Shown here one piece after another: positions 36,608 to 44,163 of a stretch of DNA of 64,000 nucleotides. Made by a program: the position numbers and the translations under genes. The notes beneath the pieces were generated by a model that saw only the letters and a program-made list of their open reading frames with translations, ran no database searches and was not told where the DNA came from. The stretch is from Spirochaetia bacterium. GTDB lineage: Bacteria > Spirochaetota > Spirochaetia > Treponematales > Treponemataceae. The stretch is from positions 39,749-103,748 of the forward strand of contig CAAGIS010000143.1 of assembly GCA_900769985.1 (NCBI GenBank), given 5' to 3'. Position 1 is the first letter of the stretch. Every line of letters begins with the position of its first letter.

Positions 36608-37306
36608 ATGAAAAAAATTTCATCTTTTACCGGCAAACTGATTTTTATCGGTGTTATCGTTGCAATCTTGATGATAGCGAATTTAATAATCGGTTTAAAA
36701 CTTGATGACAGGGAAATGACACGGGATTCTGCGGTTTGTGATATTGTTGAAGCTGCAGGCGGAAAGTTTAAAATTTCTGAAATTGCTATTGTCGTGCCGT
36801 ATGTTCATTATGTAACAAAAGAAAATTCTAAAGGGAATAAATATGTGGAAGCTGAAAACGGACAGACAAAAATTTATGCTGACAATTTGAATTACGATGT
36901 TTCTGTTGAAACGGAAGAACGGAAAGTCGGCATTTATTCAGCGCCGGTTTTTACAAGCGTCATAAATATGTCAGGAGATTTTTACTGCAACCTTGTAAAC
37001 AATTCAGAGTACAGGTACAAATTTGATAAAGCGAAATTCTGCATCTGGTTAAAAGACAAATCGCTCGTAGAAATTCCTGTACTGCTGCTGAATGGCAAGG
37101 AGCATGATGTCAGTATCGGTGGCCTTGAAGAACAGTCTGTTCGTATGTCCCTGCTGAATATTAATTCAGGATTTGTATGCCAGTCAGGTATGAATTCTTT
37201 TAGCGGTGTGCTGAAAATCCGCGGAGCAAAAAGGTTTGCAATAGATGTATTCGTATCTTTTTATTTCGTTGAAGTCAGAAGATTATTTTTTCAAGGGAAC
37301 AGTTGA
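36608..37306 (+). pseudogene. 5' fragment of a CreD-type inner-membrane protein gene
   Basis: The frame encodes 232 residues. A transmembrane helix (residues 9-30) and the following domain match the first half of CreD: ISEIAIVVPYVHYVTKE, EERKVGIYSAPVFTSVINMSG and FSGVLKIRGAKRF. Complete CreD proteins are about 450 residues with a C-terminal membrane region, which is missing here. The last 25 or so residues are out of family: the reading frame runs into the 3' end of a response-regulator gene and stops. CreD usually follows a CreC-type kinase, as here. Ribosome binding site ACAGGAG. It is probably a non-functional remnant. Confidence 0.7.
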
Positions 37307-37452
37307 TTTGTGTCTGTTATCCCGAAGATACGTATTTAAATGACAGGGCGATTGACTGCCATATAAAAAGGCTTCGTAAAAAACTTTCTGCCTACCCGAA
37401 ACTGTCAGAAAAAATACAGACAGTTTACGGTGCAGGCTATAAGTGGGAATAG
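37288..37452 (+). pseudogene. 3' fragment of an OmpR/PhoB-family response regulator
   Basis: In the frame of 37288 the sequence reads FSREQLICVCYPEDTY, then LNDRAIDCHIKRLRKKL, ending VYGAGYKWE and TAG at 37450. This is the C-terminal winged-helix half of an OmpR-type regulator: the FSREQL, the DNA-recognition helix VDxHIxRLRxKL and the terminal GxGYxW are all present. A TGA at 37270 ends the same frame upstream, and no receiver domain is present. It overlaps the 3' end of the creD fragment in another frame. It ends one base from the convergent DUF5718-like gene. Confidence 0.75.
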
Positions 37453-37453
37453 G

Positions 37454-38314
37454 TCAGACTGTTACTGTCTGGTAAAGGACGCTGACATCGCTTTCAAAAT
37501 TTTCGTTTTGTTCGAGTTTTGATTTTATCTGTTCAAAAGAATATTTGTCTTCGGGATATAAAATTACGACAGAGATATCTCCGTCATTAAGGAAATTCGT
37601 TTTGCCGAATTCTGTATAGCGTGTTGCACCGATTGAAATCATGATTTTTTGAGGACAGCCTGCAGCAGTTAAATACGAATTGATGTTTTCTGCAGGACCT
37701 TCGTTTTTTTGAGTGTTCAGTTTGTTTATCATCCAGTCAATAAGTTTTTTGTAAATGTAACTGTAATCGCGGATGGTACTGTCTTCGCCATAACTGAAGA
37801 CTTCTCCGTTACGAATCATAAAACTTGCGATTCTGTATTTGTTTAAAATTCCGTTTGATGTAAAACTGTCAATTGCAATAAGGTGTTCTGAAAGTCCTTT
37901 TGAATTTGCACCCCAGTTTTTTTTCTGGCTGATTTTTGCAGCACCTGCTTTTCTTATCGAGCAGTCGTTTGAAGCACCGAAAGACAGCGGAATTAGCTGT
38001 TCAATTTTGTCATTGTTCCATACTGCATCAAAAATGATTGCGCACTCAGGTTCAAGTTGGATTTTCTGTTCGCCTTTCGGGTATATTATTTTTGATGTGC
38101 TGAACGGAAAAACTGTCAGAAAATCAGGAATTATGTTTTCTTTGTTTTTGGCAGCATCTGGCAGCGGAATGTAAGTCGGAAAAATTGCTTTTGGTTCATT
38201 CTGTTCTGCGGTCTTTATGTTTGTAAAATCAACCGCTTCTCCTGCCTGTTCAAGATGTCCTGTAAAATTGCCTGCAACGCCAAATGTGGCTGCCTTTGAT
38301 AAATCGAAGTTCAT
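37454..38314 (-). CDS. DUF5718-like hypothetical protein
   Basis: A 286-residue soluble protein. It begins MNFDLSKAATFGVAGNFTGH, followed by LEQAGEAVDF, which resembles DUF5718 proteins, some of which look like fumarylacetoacetate-hydrolase relatives. SFTSNGILNKYRIASFMIRN and GATRYTEFGKTNFLNDGD are conserved-looking later. The start at ATG 38314 is chosen because this is where the family begins; the frame is open for another 55 codons upstream, but that part has a repeat-derived, Cys-rich sequence. No clear ribosome binding site. Function unknown. Confidence 0.6.
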   Translation of the reverse strand: MNFDLSKAATFGVAGNFTGHLEQAGEAVDFTNIKTAEQNEPKAIFPTYIPLPDAAKNKENIIPDFLTVFPFSTSKIIYPKGEQKIQLEPECAIIFDAVWNNDKIEQLIPLSFGASNDCSIRKAGAAKISQKKNWGANSKGLSEHLIAIDSFTSNGILNKYRIASFMIRNGEVFSYGEDSTIRDYSYIYKKLIDWMINKLNTQKNEGPAENINSYLTAAGCPQKIMISIGATRYTEFGKTNFLNDGDISVVILYPEDKYSFEQIKSKLEQNENFESDVSVLYQTVTV

Positions 38315-38403
38315 AATATGAATATATTTTTTTTGAGGATAAGTTGCAATAAGATGAATAAGGATTAAAGAATTCGGAGTTTTTAGCACGAGTTCTACCG
38401 GGA

Positions 38404-38437
38404 TAAAACCTGCATTTGTGAACACTAGAAATTTACA
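38404..38437. repeat. 34-bp direct repeat, copy A
   Basis: TAAAACCTGCATTTGTGA and the following CTAGAAATTTACA form copy A. Copy B lies 92 bases downstream and matches at 28 of 34 positions by hand alignment. Both sit in the non-coding stretch between the DUF5718-like gene and the rpsP promoter. Confidence 0.65.
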
Positions 38438-38462
38438 ACTACAACAGTCTGAACGTCCCATA

Positions 38463-38484
38463 GAGAATTGCCTACGCAATTCTC
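38463..38484. repeat. Perfect 9-bp hairpin between the two repeat copies
   Basis: GAGAATTGC (38463-38471), loop CTAC, GCAATTCTC (38476-38484). There is no T run, so it is not a standard terminator. It lies centrally between the 34-bp direct repeats and may be part of the same element. Confidence 0.65.
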
Positions 38485-38495
38485 GTAGCGCGAGT

Positions 38496-38529
38496 TAAAA
38501 CCTGTGTTTGTGAGCTATAGAAATTTACG
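38496..38529. repeat. 34-bp direct repeat, copy B
   Basis: TAAAACCTGTGTTTGTGA and the following ATAGAAATTTACG form copy B. It ends 12 bases before the -35 box of the rpsP operon promoter. Confidence 0.65.
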
Positions 38530-38540
38530 AGCGCAGCCCG

Positions 38541-38569
38541 TTGACTAACCACCTTCTTTTCAATATACT
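38541..38569 (+). promoter_or_regulatory. Sigma-70 promoter of the rpsP-trmD-rplS operon
   Basis: TTGACT (38541-38546), a 17-base spacer and TATACT (38564-38569). It gives a leader of about 75 bases before the GTG start of rpsP. Confidence 0.8.
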
Positions 38570-38650
38570 ACATATTCACACTGTATTGTGTAGAATTATG
38601 TATATTAGAACTTGGCTCTGTTCGGTTTGAGTTCTATGGAGGTAAGAAAA

Positions 38651-38911
38651 GTGGTCAAAATCAGACTTAAAAGATTTGGTGCTGCAAAACGTCCTTGTTA
38701 CCGTGTCGTTGTAATGGATTCTCGTGAACCTCGTGACGGCCGTTGTATCGAAGAAATCGGTACATACCAGCCTATCGAAAAAGAAGACAAACAGGTAACA
38801 TTAAAAGAAGACCGTGTTAAGTACTGGATTAGCGTTGGTGCACAGCCGACAGACATCGTAGCAAAGCTGATGAACAAAAAAGGCTTGGCTAAAAACGGAC
38901 AGTCCAAGTAA
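38651..38911 (+). CDS. rpsP: 30S ribosomal protein S16
   Basis: An 86-residue S16, beginning [20 protein letters not shown] and including [19 protein letters not shown]. The start is GTG 38651, right after GGAGGT with seven spacing bases, and gives the usual MVKIRL start; an in-frame ATG at 38612 would add 13 residues and lacks a ribosome binding site. First gene of the operon rpsP-khpA-rimM-trmD-rplS. Confidence 0.97.
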   Translation: MVKIRLKRFGAAKRPCYRVVVMDSREPRDGRCIEEIGTYQPIEKEDKQVTLKEDRVKYWISVGAQPTDIVAKLMNKKGLAKNGQSK

Positions 38912-38934
38912 TTTATAGGAGCTTGTGATTAATT

Positions 38935-39168
38935 ATGGAAAAAGACCTGATTGAATACATTGCAAAATCTTTGGTCGATGATCCTGATGCAGTTTCTGTA
39001 AATGAAACCGAAGGTGAACGGGGTCCTGTTCTGGAACTCAAAGTTGCCGAAGGTGATATTGGAAAGGTCATAGGTAAGTACGGTCGTATTGCTAAAGCTC
39101 TGCGTACAGTTTTGAGCGCTTCAAGCAGTAAAGACGGAAAACGTTATAGCCTGGAAATTCTGGACTAG
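38935..39168 (+). CDS. khpA: KH-domain RNA-binding protein KhpA (YlqC)
   Basis: A 77-residue single KH domain, with the characteristic GKVIGKYGRIAKALRTVL. KhpA pairs with KhpB/Jag in RNA binding and cell-wall growth control in Gram-positive bacteria. It sits between rpsP and rimM, its standard place. Ribosome binding site AGGAGCTTG. Confidence 0.95.
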   Translation: MEKDLIEYIAKSLVDDPDAVSVNETEGERGPVLELKVAEGDIGKVIGKYGRIAKALRTVLSASSSKDGKRYSLEILD

Positions 39169-39176
39169 TCGTACTG

Positions 39177-39776
39177 ATGGCAGTTAGTGTTAATCTTGAT
39201 GATCAGCTTACAGTTGGTTTTGTTCGTGGGGCACATGGCCTTACGGGTGAATTTAAAGTAGAAAGTGCTTCTGGATTTTATGAGCATATTGCTGTTTTGA
39301 AAGAAGTTACTTTAAGGAATGAAGACCGGCAGAAGGTGTTTCGGGTAGAGTATACCGAACCGGGAAATTCAACCTTATATATGAAACTGGAAGGTATTGA
39401 TTCCCCAGAAGAAGCTAAAAAGTTGAACGGATGGGATATCAGAGTTTCCAGGGAATTTGCAGTGCCATTAAATGAAAATGAATGGTATGTTGCAGATTTA
39501 GTAAAATGTACTCTTGTTTATGAGAGTAAAGACGGACAAGTGGGACAGACCCAGCCTGTAGAAATAGGTTCAATTACAGACGTATTGGAAGGCGGAGCAG
39601 GTGATCTCTTAGAGGTTTCCCTTTCCGAGAGTTGTAATATTCTGGCAGATGATATTAAGTTTACTTCTTCGGGAAAACCGCGGAAGGTTTTAGTTCCTTT
39701 TAACAAGGAACATATAGGAAAAGTTGATATTCAAGCCGGAACTGTTCAACTGATGCACCTCTGGATTCTGGAGTAA
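39177..39776 (+). CDS. rimM: 16S rRNA processing protein RimM
   Basis: A 199-residue protein with the N-terminal RimM barrel TVGFVRGAHGLTGEFKVES and a PRC-barrel C-terminal part (NEWYVADLVKCTLVY, LVPFNKEHIGKVDIQ). It binds S19 and helps 30S maturation. It starts eight bases after the khpA stop and ends four bases before trmD. Confidence 0.95.
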   Translation: MAVSVNLDDQLTVGFVRGAHGLTGEFKVESASGFYEHIAVLKEVTLRNEDRQKVFRVEYTEPGNSTLYMKLEGIDSPEEAKKLNGWDIRVSREFAVPLNENEWYVADLVKCTLVYESKDGQVGQTQPVEIGSITDVLEGGAGDLLEVSLSESCNILADDIKFTSSGKPRKVLVPFNKEHIGKVDIQAGTVQLMHLWILE

Positions 39777-39780
39777 TTCC

Positions 39781-40551
39781 ATGAAATTTACTGTGCTGAC
39801 CTTATTTCCTCAGATACCTCAGGCTTATTTTGAGAACTCAATCATGGCCAAAGCGGTAGAAAAGGGAATTATTGCCTACGATTTGGTGAATATCAGGGAT
39901 TTTGCCACTGATAAGCACCGTACTTGTGATGACAGTCCGTATGGAGGAGGCGCAGGACAGTTGATGATGACTGAGCCTCTGGGACGCGCGCTTGACAGTG
40001 TAAATGCTTCCAAAAAGCATGTTATTTATGTAACGCCCGGCGGAAAGCAGTTTACGCAAAGTAAAGCGCTGGAACTTAGTCGTAAAGATGAACTTGTAAT
40101 TATCTGTGGAAGATATGAAGGTATTGACCAGCGGATAATTGATTACTACGTTGACGATGAGATTTCTATCGGAGACTATGTAATGTCAAGTGGTGAAGTA
40201 AGTGCAGTCGTCGTTGTTGATACAGTGTATCGCTTGATTGACGGTGTAATAAGTTCTGAATCACTTGAAGAAGAAAGTTATAGCGACGGACTTTTGGAGT
40301 ATCCGCAGTACACACGTCCACCAGTGTACAAGGACATGGCAGTGCCGGACATTTTGTTGTCAGGCAACCACGAAAATATCCGGAAGTGGCGGCTGAAAAA
40401 GCGCCTTGAAAAAACGCTTGCCAATCGACCTGATTTGATTATGCAGGCAAGGTTAAAAGGGTTGCTCACTGCAGAAGCCGAAAAAATGATTGAGGAAATA
40501 ACAAATCAGATTAGATTAAAAAATAATCTGAAAAAGAGAAAGCGAAAATAA
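39781..40551 (+). CDS. trmD: tRNA (guanine-N1-)-methyltransferase TrmD
   Basis: A 256-residue SPOUT enzyme with [34 protein letters not shown] and the knot [26 protein letters not shown]. It makes m1G37 in tRNAs of the Leu, Pro and Arg families, including the tRNA-Leu nearby. The C-terminus is basic and Lys-rich. Confidence 0.97.
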   Translation: MKFTVLTLFPQIPQAYFENSIMAKAVEKGIIAYDLVNIRDFATDKHRTCDDSPYGGGAGQLMMTEPLGRALDSVNASKKHVIYVTPGGKQFTQSKALELSRKDELVIICGRYEGIDQRIIDYYVDDEISIGDYVMSSGEVSAVVVVDTVYRLIDGVISSESLEEESYSDGLLEYPQYTRPPVYKDMAVPDILLSGNHENIRKWRLKKRLEKTLANRPDLIMQARLKGLLTAEAEKMIEEITNQIRLKNNLKKRKRK

Positions 40552-40580
40552 AACCGCTGCTCTTGTTGATGGAGACTATA

Positions 40581-41024
40581 ATGGATCTTATTAAAACTAT
40601 TGAAGAACAGCAGAAACGTGCTGGTGCTCAGCCATTCAATGTAGGAGATACAGTTGCCGTTTACTTTAAAATTATTGAAGGTAAAACAGAACGTATCCAG
40701 AAATATGAAGGAATTGTAATTGCCATGAAGAATGACGGTGCAAGAAAAACTTTCACTGTCCGCAAGAATTCGTTTGGAGTTGGAGTTGAACGTGTATTCC
40801 CGTATCACTCTCCGCGAATTGTAAAAGTTGACGTTGTAAGACCGGGAAAAGTTCGCCGTGCAAAACTTTACTATATCCGCGACAAGATTGGTAAGAGTGC
40901 AAAAGTTAAGGAACTTATCGGTGCTGCTGCAACAGAAGCTATGGCTGCAAGAAATGCCGCTGCACAGGCTGCTGCCGCTGCAAAAGAAGCTGCTGCAACA
41001 ACAGAATCTGCAGAAAATAAATAA
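40581..41024 (+). CDS. rplS: 50S ribosomal protein L19 with an Ala-rich tail
   Basis: A 147-residue L19. The core (1-115) reads [40 protein letters not shown] and [14 protein letters not shown]. The last 30 or so residues are a low-complexity Ala/Glu/Lys tail ([20 protein letters not shown]) not found in typical L19 of about 115 residues. ATG 40581 follows TGGAG; a longer frame from 40563 lacks support. Last ribosomal gene of the operon, followed by a weak hairpin. Confidence 0.95.
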   Translation: MDLIKTIEEQQKRAGAQPFNVGDTVAVYFKIIEGKTERIQKYEGIVIAMKNDGARKTFTVRKNSFGVGVERVFPYHSPRIVKVDVVRPGKVRRAKLYYIRDKIGKSAKVKELIGAAATEAMAARNAAAQAAAAAKEAAATTESAENK

Positions 41025-41030
41025 AAAAAG

Positions 41031-41064
41031 TGCTGTCCTGTAAAAAAATGCCGGGCAGCATTTT
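41031..41064 (+). terminator. Weak hairpin after rplS
   Basis: TGCTGTCC (41031-41038) pairs with GGGCAGCA (41053-41060) with one G-U pair and is followed by only four T. It may attenuate rather than stop transcription into the downstream YlqG-like gene. Confidence 0.5.
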
Positions 41065-41073
41065 GAATTAATA

Positions 41074-42216
41074 ATGAATAATACTTCTGGTATTTATTTA
41101 AATTATCAAACTGCCCTTTCCCAAGGATATTCAAAATTTCTGGCGGAGGGCAGTTCTGTTTTAGTGAGGATTTTAAAACAGACATCTTCCAATACTTACA
41201 TTGCATCTTTTGGCGGAAAAAGATTTCCTATAAAAAGTGATATCCCGCTTTCTGCTGGTTCAAAATTTTGGGCAAAAGTTTTTGTTTCTGGTTCCAGGTT
41301 AAATTTAGTAATGACCGATGACAAAATTCAAAATAAGGGTTCTTTAAAGGACGCGCTCCAGAATAAAAGTCCTGTGCAGTCCTTTAGTACGATTACACCT
41401 GAAATTGCCGAAATGTTTGCAAGTCTTGGACTTCCTTCTGACAGCGTTTCAAAAATCCTTATGCAGTCAGTTTTATCTCTTGGTATAAAATTCAATATTG
41501 AAAAAATAAATAAAGCTCGTGCAGTTGCACAGAATTTTCCCGGAAAAGAGGACGAGGCTGCAGAAGCGGCGTTGATTCTTCTTGATAAAGGCATTGAACC
41601 GACTTTTGAGAATGTTCAGGATGTAATGACGGGGTTTTTCCTTGAAAAAAATGTGTCGGGTAACTCAGATTTGAAAAGCGAAAATTTTGATGTATTGGAA
41701 ATTGAAAAAGAACTTAAAAATTATTTTTACGGTTTAATTAATTCAAAAAGCGGTCTTGATACAGTTCAGCCTGAATTGCCGTGCGGTTTTCTTACAGTTT
41801 TTAATCATATTTTTTCAAAGAAAAATTTTGACGGAACGGAAAAGTCAGCGGAAAATCTTGTTCACTGGATTGTCCTTCCTTTTGATTTTCAGTTTGAGCG
41901 CGGTAAAAAATTGTGTAAAGGAGATGGAGTTTTTAGAGTTTTTTTTGATATTTTAAAAAAAAATGTGAAAAAATGTGTAATAAATTTTAATATCGTTGGA
42001 ATAATTTGGACTTTTGTAGTAAGTTATAGTGGAGAGCGTTTAAAAAGCATTAAGTTTGCTCATTTTCCAGATGCAAAACTTGACGAAATGTCTTATTTTG
42101 AAAAAAAACTTTCTGAGTTGTTCCCTGCTGTTTCTGTAGAAATGGAACGCAGTGAAAATATCAGTGGTTTTGCAAATAACGGTGTTCCGCTGCCTCTGGT
42201 AAAGGGATTTGCATAA
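41074..42216 (+). CDS. YlqG/FliK-like hypothetical protein
   Basis: A 380-residue protein without signal peptide. The N-terminal part (NYQTALSQGYSKFLAEGSSVLVRILKQ…) may be an SH3-like beta domain. The central part is helical. The last 120 residues, including VINFNIVGIIWTFVVSY and SIKFAHFPD, recall the C-terminal domain of FliK-like proteins. Its position directly behind rplS and before a FlhB-C-like gene matches B. subtilis ylqG-ylqH, which is the strongest argument for its identity. Function unknown, perhaps connected to type III export. The next start overlaps its stop. Confidence 0.5.
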   Translation: MNNTSGIYLNYQTALSQGYSKFLAEGSSVLVRILKQTSSNTYIASFGGKRFPIKSDIPLSAGSKFWAKVFVSGSRLNLVMTDDKIQNKGSLKDALQNKSPVQSFSTITPEIAEMFASLGLPSDSVSKILMQSVLSLGIKFNIEKINKARAVAQNFPGKEDEAAEAALILLDKGIEPTFENVQDVMTGFFLEKNVSGNSDLKSENFDVLEIEKELKNYFYGLINSKSGLDTVQPELPCGFLTVFNHIFSKKNFDGTEKSAENLVHWIVLPFDFQFERGKKLCKGDGVFRVFFDILKKNVKKCVINFNIVGIIWTFVVSYSGERLKSIKFAHFPDAKLDEMSYFEKKLSELFPAVSVEMERSENISGFANNGVPLPLVKGFA

Positions 42217-42464
42217 TGCAAAAAAGTAAGAAGGTTGTAGCATTAAAATATCCTGAAAATGCAGAAGCTCCTTTTATAACGGCAAGTGCAAAAGGAGAAC
42301 TTGCAGAAAAAGTTTTGCAGATTGCAAAAGAAAATGATATTGCAATCGTTCAAAATGAGAGACTTACAGATTTTTTGAGCGTTCAGGAGATTGGAACTTG
42401 TGTTCCTGAAGAAGTTTGGCCTGTTTTGGCAAAGATTTTTGCATTTGTAATGCAGGAATCTTAA
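42216..42464 (+). CDS. Small FlhB C-terminal-like protein (YlqH type)
   Basis: An 82-residue protein resembling the cytoplasmic FlhB_C domain alone: KVVALKYPENAEAPFITASA, KGELAEKVLQIAKENDIAIV and LSVQEIGTCVPEEVWPVLAKI. The NPTH autocleavage site of real FlhB is not present. Stand-alone FlhB-C proteins can partly replace FlhB's switch role in flagellar export. It overlaps the previous gene by one base. Confidence 0.8.
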   Translation: MQKSKKVVALKYPENAEAPFITASAKGELAEKVLQIAKENDIAIVQNERLTDFLSVQEIGTCVPEEVWPVLAKIFAFVMQES

Positions 42465-42491
42465 ACTGCTTTGAATTGGAGAGTTTGTGTT

Positions 42492-42794
42492 ATGCCGAAT
42501 TTAAAAAAGATTAATCCGTCTGAATTGCAGCTTGGAATGATGTTTTCTATGCCTGTGTTCTTTGATGACGGAAAGTATATGTTTTTGGCAAAAAACAGAA
42601 CTGTAAAAAAGTATCATTTAAATGCTGTTCATCAATGGAAAATTCCGTTTTTGTTGACTGCAGGTTCAGTCGTAACTTGTTCTGAAGAAAGCGATCGGGC
42701 TTTTGCTGCTTTTGCAAAAGGTGGGGACTTTTCTGACAGTTCCATTGATGAAGTTGAAGAACTCGAAGAAATTGATGAAGTTGAAGAACTATAA
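42492..42794 (+). CDS. Hypothetical protein resembling the N-terminal domain of HD-GYP proteins
   Basis: A 100-residue protein beginning MPNLKKINPSELQLGMMFSM, followed by PVFFDDGKYMFLAKN and YHLNAVHQWKIPFLLTAG. This is the pattern of the small domain that precedes HD-GYP phosphodiesterases (DUF3391-like), but no HD domain follows; the chain ends in an acidic repeat DEVEELEEIDEVEEL. ATG 42492 has GGAG about 11 bases upstream. Perhaps a truncated or split HD-GYP gene; the role is unknown. Confidence 0.5.
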   Translation: MPNLKKINPSELQLGMMFSMPVFFDDGKYMFLAKNRTVKKYHLNAVHQWKIPFLLTAGSVVTCSEESDRAFAAFAKGGDFSDSSIDEVEELEEIDEVEEL

Positions 42795-42826
42795 TAATTA
42801 ATAAGTTAATTTTATTAAGGAATTCA

Positions 42827-43204
42827 ATTATCAAAAAAAAAGATTTTCGCAAACAAATCGGTTCGTCAGGAGAAATTCGCGCTAGAGAATTTTTTATAGG
42901 CAAAGGCTATGAAATTCTTGCAAGTAATTTTCGTACGCGTACCGGTGAAATTGATTTAATTGCTTTTAAACAAAATGTCATTGTCTTTATCGAAGTAAAA
43001 ACTCTTCTTGCCGGTAATCCCGAGACTCTTGCAAAAGAATTAAATTTGCAAAAACAAAAAAGAATTCTAGAAACTGCTAAATATTTTCTTTCAATTAATC
43101 GACAATATAGTAACAGCTTTGTCAGGTTTGATGTGGTTGTAATTGATATGCCGGGATATCCTGATGTGTATCATATAGAAAATGCGTTTTCGGAGTTCTT
43201 ATAA
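42827..43204 (+). CDS. YraN-family (UPF0102) putative endonuclease with a non-canonical ATT start
   Basis: A complete YraN of about 125 residues: FRKQIGSSGEIRAREFFIGK, GYEILASNFRTRTGEIDLIA, VIVFIEVKT, then KQKRILETAKYFL and FVRFDVVVID. The Glu, Asp and Glu-x-Lys of a PD-(D/E)XK nuclease are all present. No ATG, GTG or TTG lies in frame between the previous in-frame stop and the conserved part. ATT 42827 has AAGGA five bases upstream and is the best start; ATC 42830 is next. The stop overlaps the next start by one base. Position behind the rplS/FlhB-like genes is normal for the family. Confidence 0.8.
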   Translation: MIKKKDFRKQIGSSGEIRAREFFIGKGYEILASNFRTRTGEIDLIAFKQNVIVFIEVKTLLAGNPETLAKELNLQKQKRILETAKYFLSINRQYSNSFVRFDVVVIDMPGYPDVYHIENAFSEFL

Positions 43205-43404
43205 TGGTTGCTGAAGAAACACTTTCTTCTTGTATTGATGTTGCATTAAAGGAAGAACCAGTAGAAATTTTGTCCCCAAAAGTGATAGAATTACGAAGCA
43301 AGATTCATGATGCCGATTATATGAATAATGCTATTGCCCGCATTGCTCAGGTAATAAGCAAAAAATTAGTAGAAAATCTGGAAGAATTAAAATTGTCAAG
43401 TTAA
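43204..43404 (+). CDS. Small helical protein, possibly FlgM-like
   Basis: A 66-residue protein translationally coupled to yraN (ATG inside TAATGG). The C-terminal half VIELRSKIHDADYMNNAIAR then IAQVISKKLVEN resembles the FlgM pattern (VxxIRxxI…Y…IAxxLL) that binds sigma-28. The match is weak and by eye. The flagellar flavour of the nearby FlhB-like gene is the only context. Confidence 0.45.
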   Translation: MVAEETLSSCIDVALKEEPVEILSPKVIELRSKIHDADYMNNAIARIAQVISKKLVENLEELKLSS

Positions 43405-43448
43405 GTCTGTGTCATTTTTTTTCTTTTAGAAACTAGGAGAATTTTAAA

Positions 43449-43931
43449 ATGGGAAAAAATGACCGTCGTAATAAACACAATCGTAAAAACTGGAATAATC
43501 AGATTCAAAACAATCAGCCTGCGATGAATTCGCAAGAGCAGTCAAAATTTAATAAAAGCCATTCAAGATTTACTGCAGAAAATTTTCAGGACAATCAGAT
43601 AAGGGAAGCTGCAATTCAGGAGTTTAAAAGCCGCACTGTCATTTGTTCAAAATGCGGAAAGCAGATTCCTGATATGACAAATGCAATAAGTGATTCTGAG
43701 GGAAAGCCTATGCATTTTGACTGTGTAATTGAAAGTTTAAAAGAAAGAGAGACGCTTGTTCCGGGGCAGCAGATGACTTATATCGGAAACGGACGTTTTG
43801 CAATCGTATCTTTTGAAAATCCGCGTGATTTGAGGAAATTTAAAATTGAAAAAATTATTGAATATGAAGATAAAGACAAATCTGTTTCCTGGCGCGAAGA
43901 AATGGCAAACCTGTACAGTCAGGTAAAATAA
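43449..43931 (+). CDS. Hypothetical protein with a small Cys/His metal-binding motif
   Basis: A 160-residue protein. The N-terminal 50 residues are Asn/Gln/Lys-rich and probably disordered. The core has VICSKCGKQIPD followed by MHFDCVI, a CxxC…HxxC arrangement like a short zinc ribbon, then GNGRFAIVSFENPRDLRKF. It ends acidic/basic mixed. No named family is recognised. Ribosome binding site ACTAGGAG. It stands directly upstream of tRNA-Leu. Confidence 0.6.
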   Translation: MGKNDRRNKHNRKNWNNQIQNNQPAMNSQEQSKFNKSHSRFTAENFQDNQIREAAIQEFKSRTVICSKCGKQIPDMTNAISDSEGKPMHFDCVIESLKERETLVPGQQMTYIGNGRFAIVSFENPRDLRKFKIEKIIEYEDKDKSVSWREEMANLYSQVK

Positions 43932-43984
43932 CGGCTTTGCGCTTACATTAAAAGAACGTAATAAAAGTATTAAAAGCAAACTAC

Positions 43985-44013
43985 TTGTTTTTTTTTTTAT
44001 TTTATTATAAGAT
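43985..44013 (+). promoter_or_regulatory. Candidate promoter of tRNA-Leu
   Basis: TTGTTT at 43985-43990 and TATAAGAT at 44006-44013. Spacing is 15 to 17 depending on which hexamer is taken, and the predicted start lies a few bases before the tRNA. Confidence 0.45.
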
Positions 44014-44025
44014 AAATTTAATTCT

Positions 44026-44113
44026 GCCGGGATGGTGGAATTGGTAGACACAAGGGACTTAAAATCCCTCGGCAATTCAAACGGCCGTGCCGGTTCGATT
44101 CCGGTTCCCGGCA
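44026..44113 (+). tRNA. tRNA-Leu (anticodon UAA)
   Basis: An 88-base class II tRNA. The acceptor stem GCCGGGA pairs with TCCCGGC and the discriminator is A; CCA is not encoded. The anticodon stem AGGGA/TCCCT encloses the loop CTTAAAA, giving anticodon TAA, which reads UUA and UUG. There is a long variable arm and the T-loop GTTCGATTC. UUA-reading tRNAs carry ms2i6A37, made by MiaB encoded at 5060. Confidence 0.97.
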
Positions 44114-44117
44114 AAAA

Positions 44118-44146
44118 GGCTTTCGTTTTAGAAAGTCTTTTTTTTT
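44118..44146 (+). terminator. Terminator after tRNA-Leu
   Basis: GGCTTTC (44118-44124) pairs with GAAAGTC (44131-44137) with one mismatch around GTTTTA, followed by nine T. Confidence 0.85.
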
Positions 44147-44163
44147 AACTGAATGGTTTTTTT

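Noticed and set aside
37288..37452. A complete response regulator partnering the broken kinase
   Set aside because: Only the DNA-binding tail exists; the frame is closed by TGA at 37270 and no receiver motif lies upstream in any frame.
38315..38479. Upstream extension of the DUF5718-like gene by 55 codons
   Set aside because: The extension translates the intergenic repeat and hairpin, and the family begins at MNFDLSKAATFG, so the extra codons are not part of the gene.
42492..42794. An HD-GYP phosphodiesterase
   Set aside because: Only the small N-terminal domain is there; no HD or GYP motif follows in any frame before yraN.
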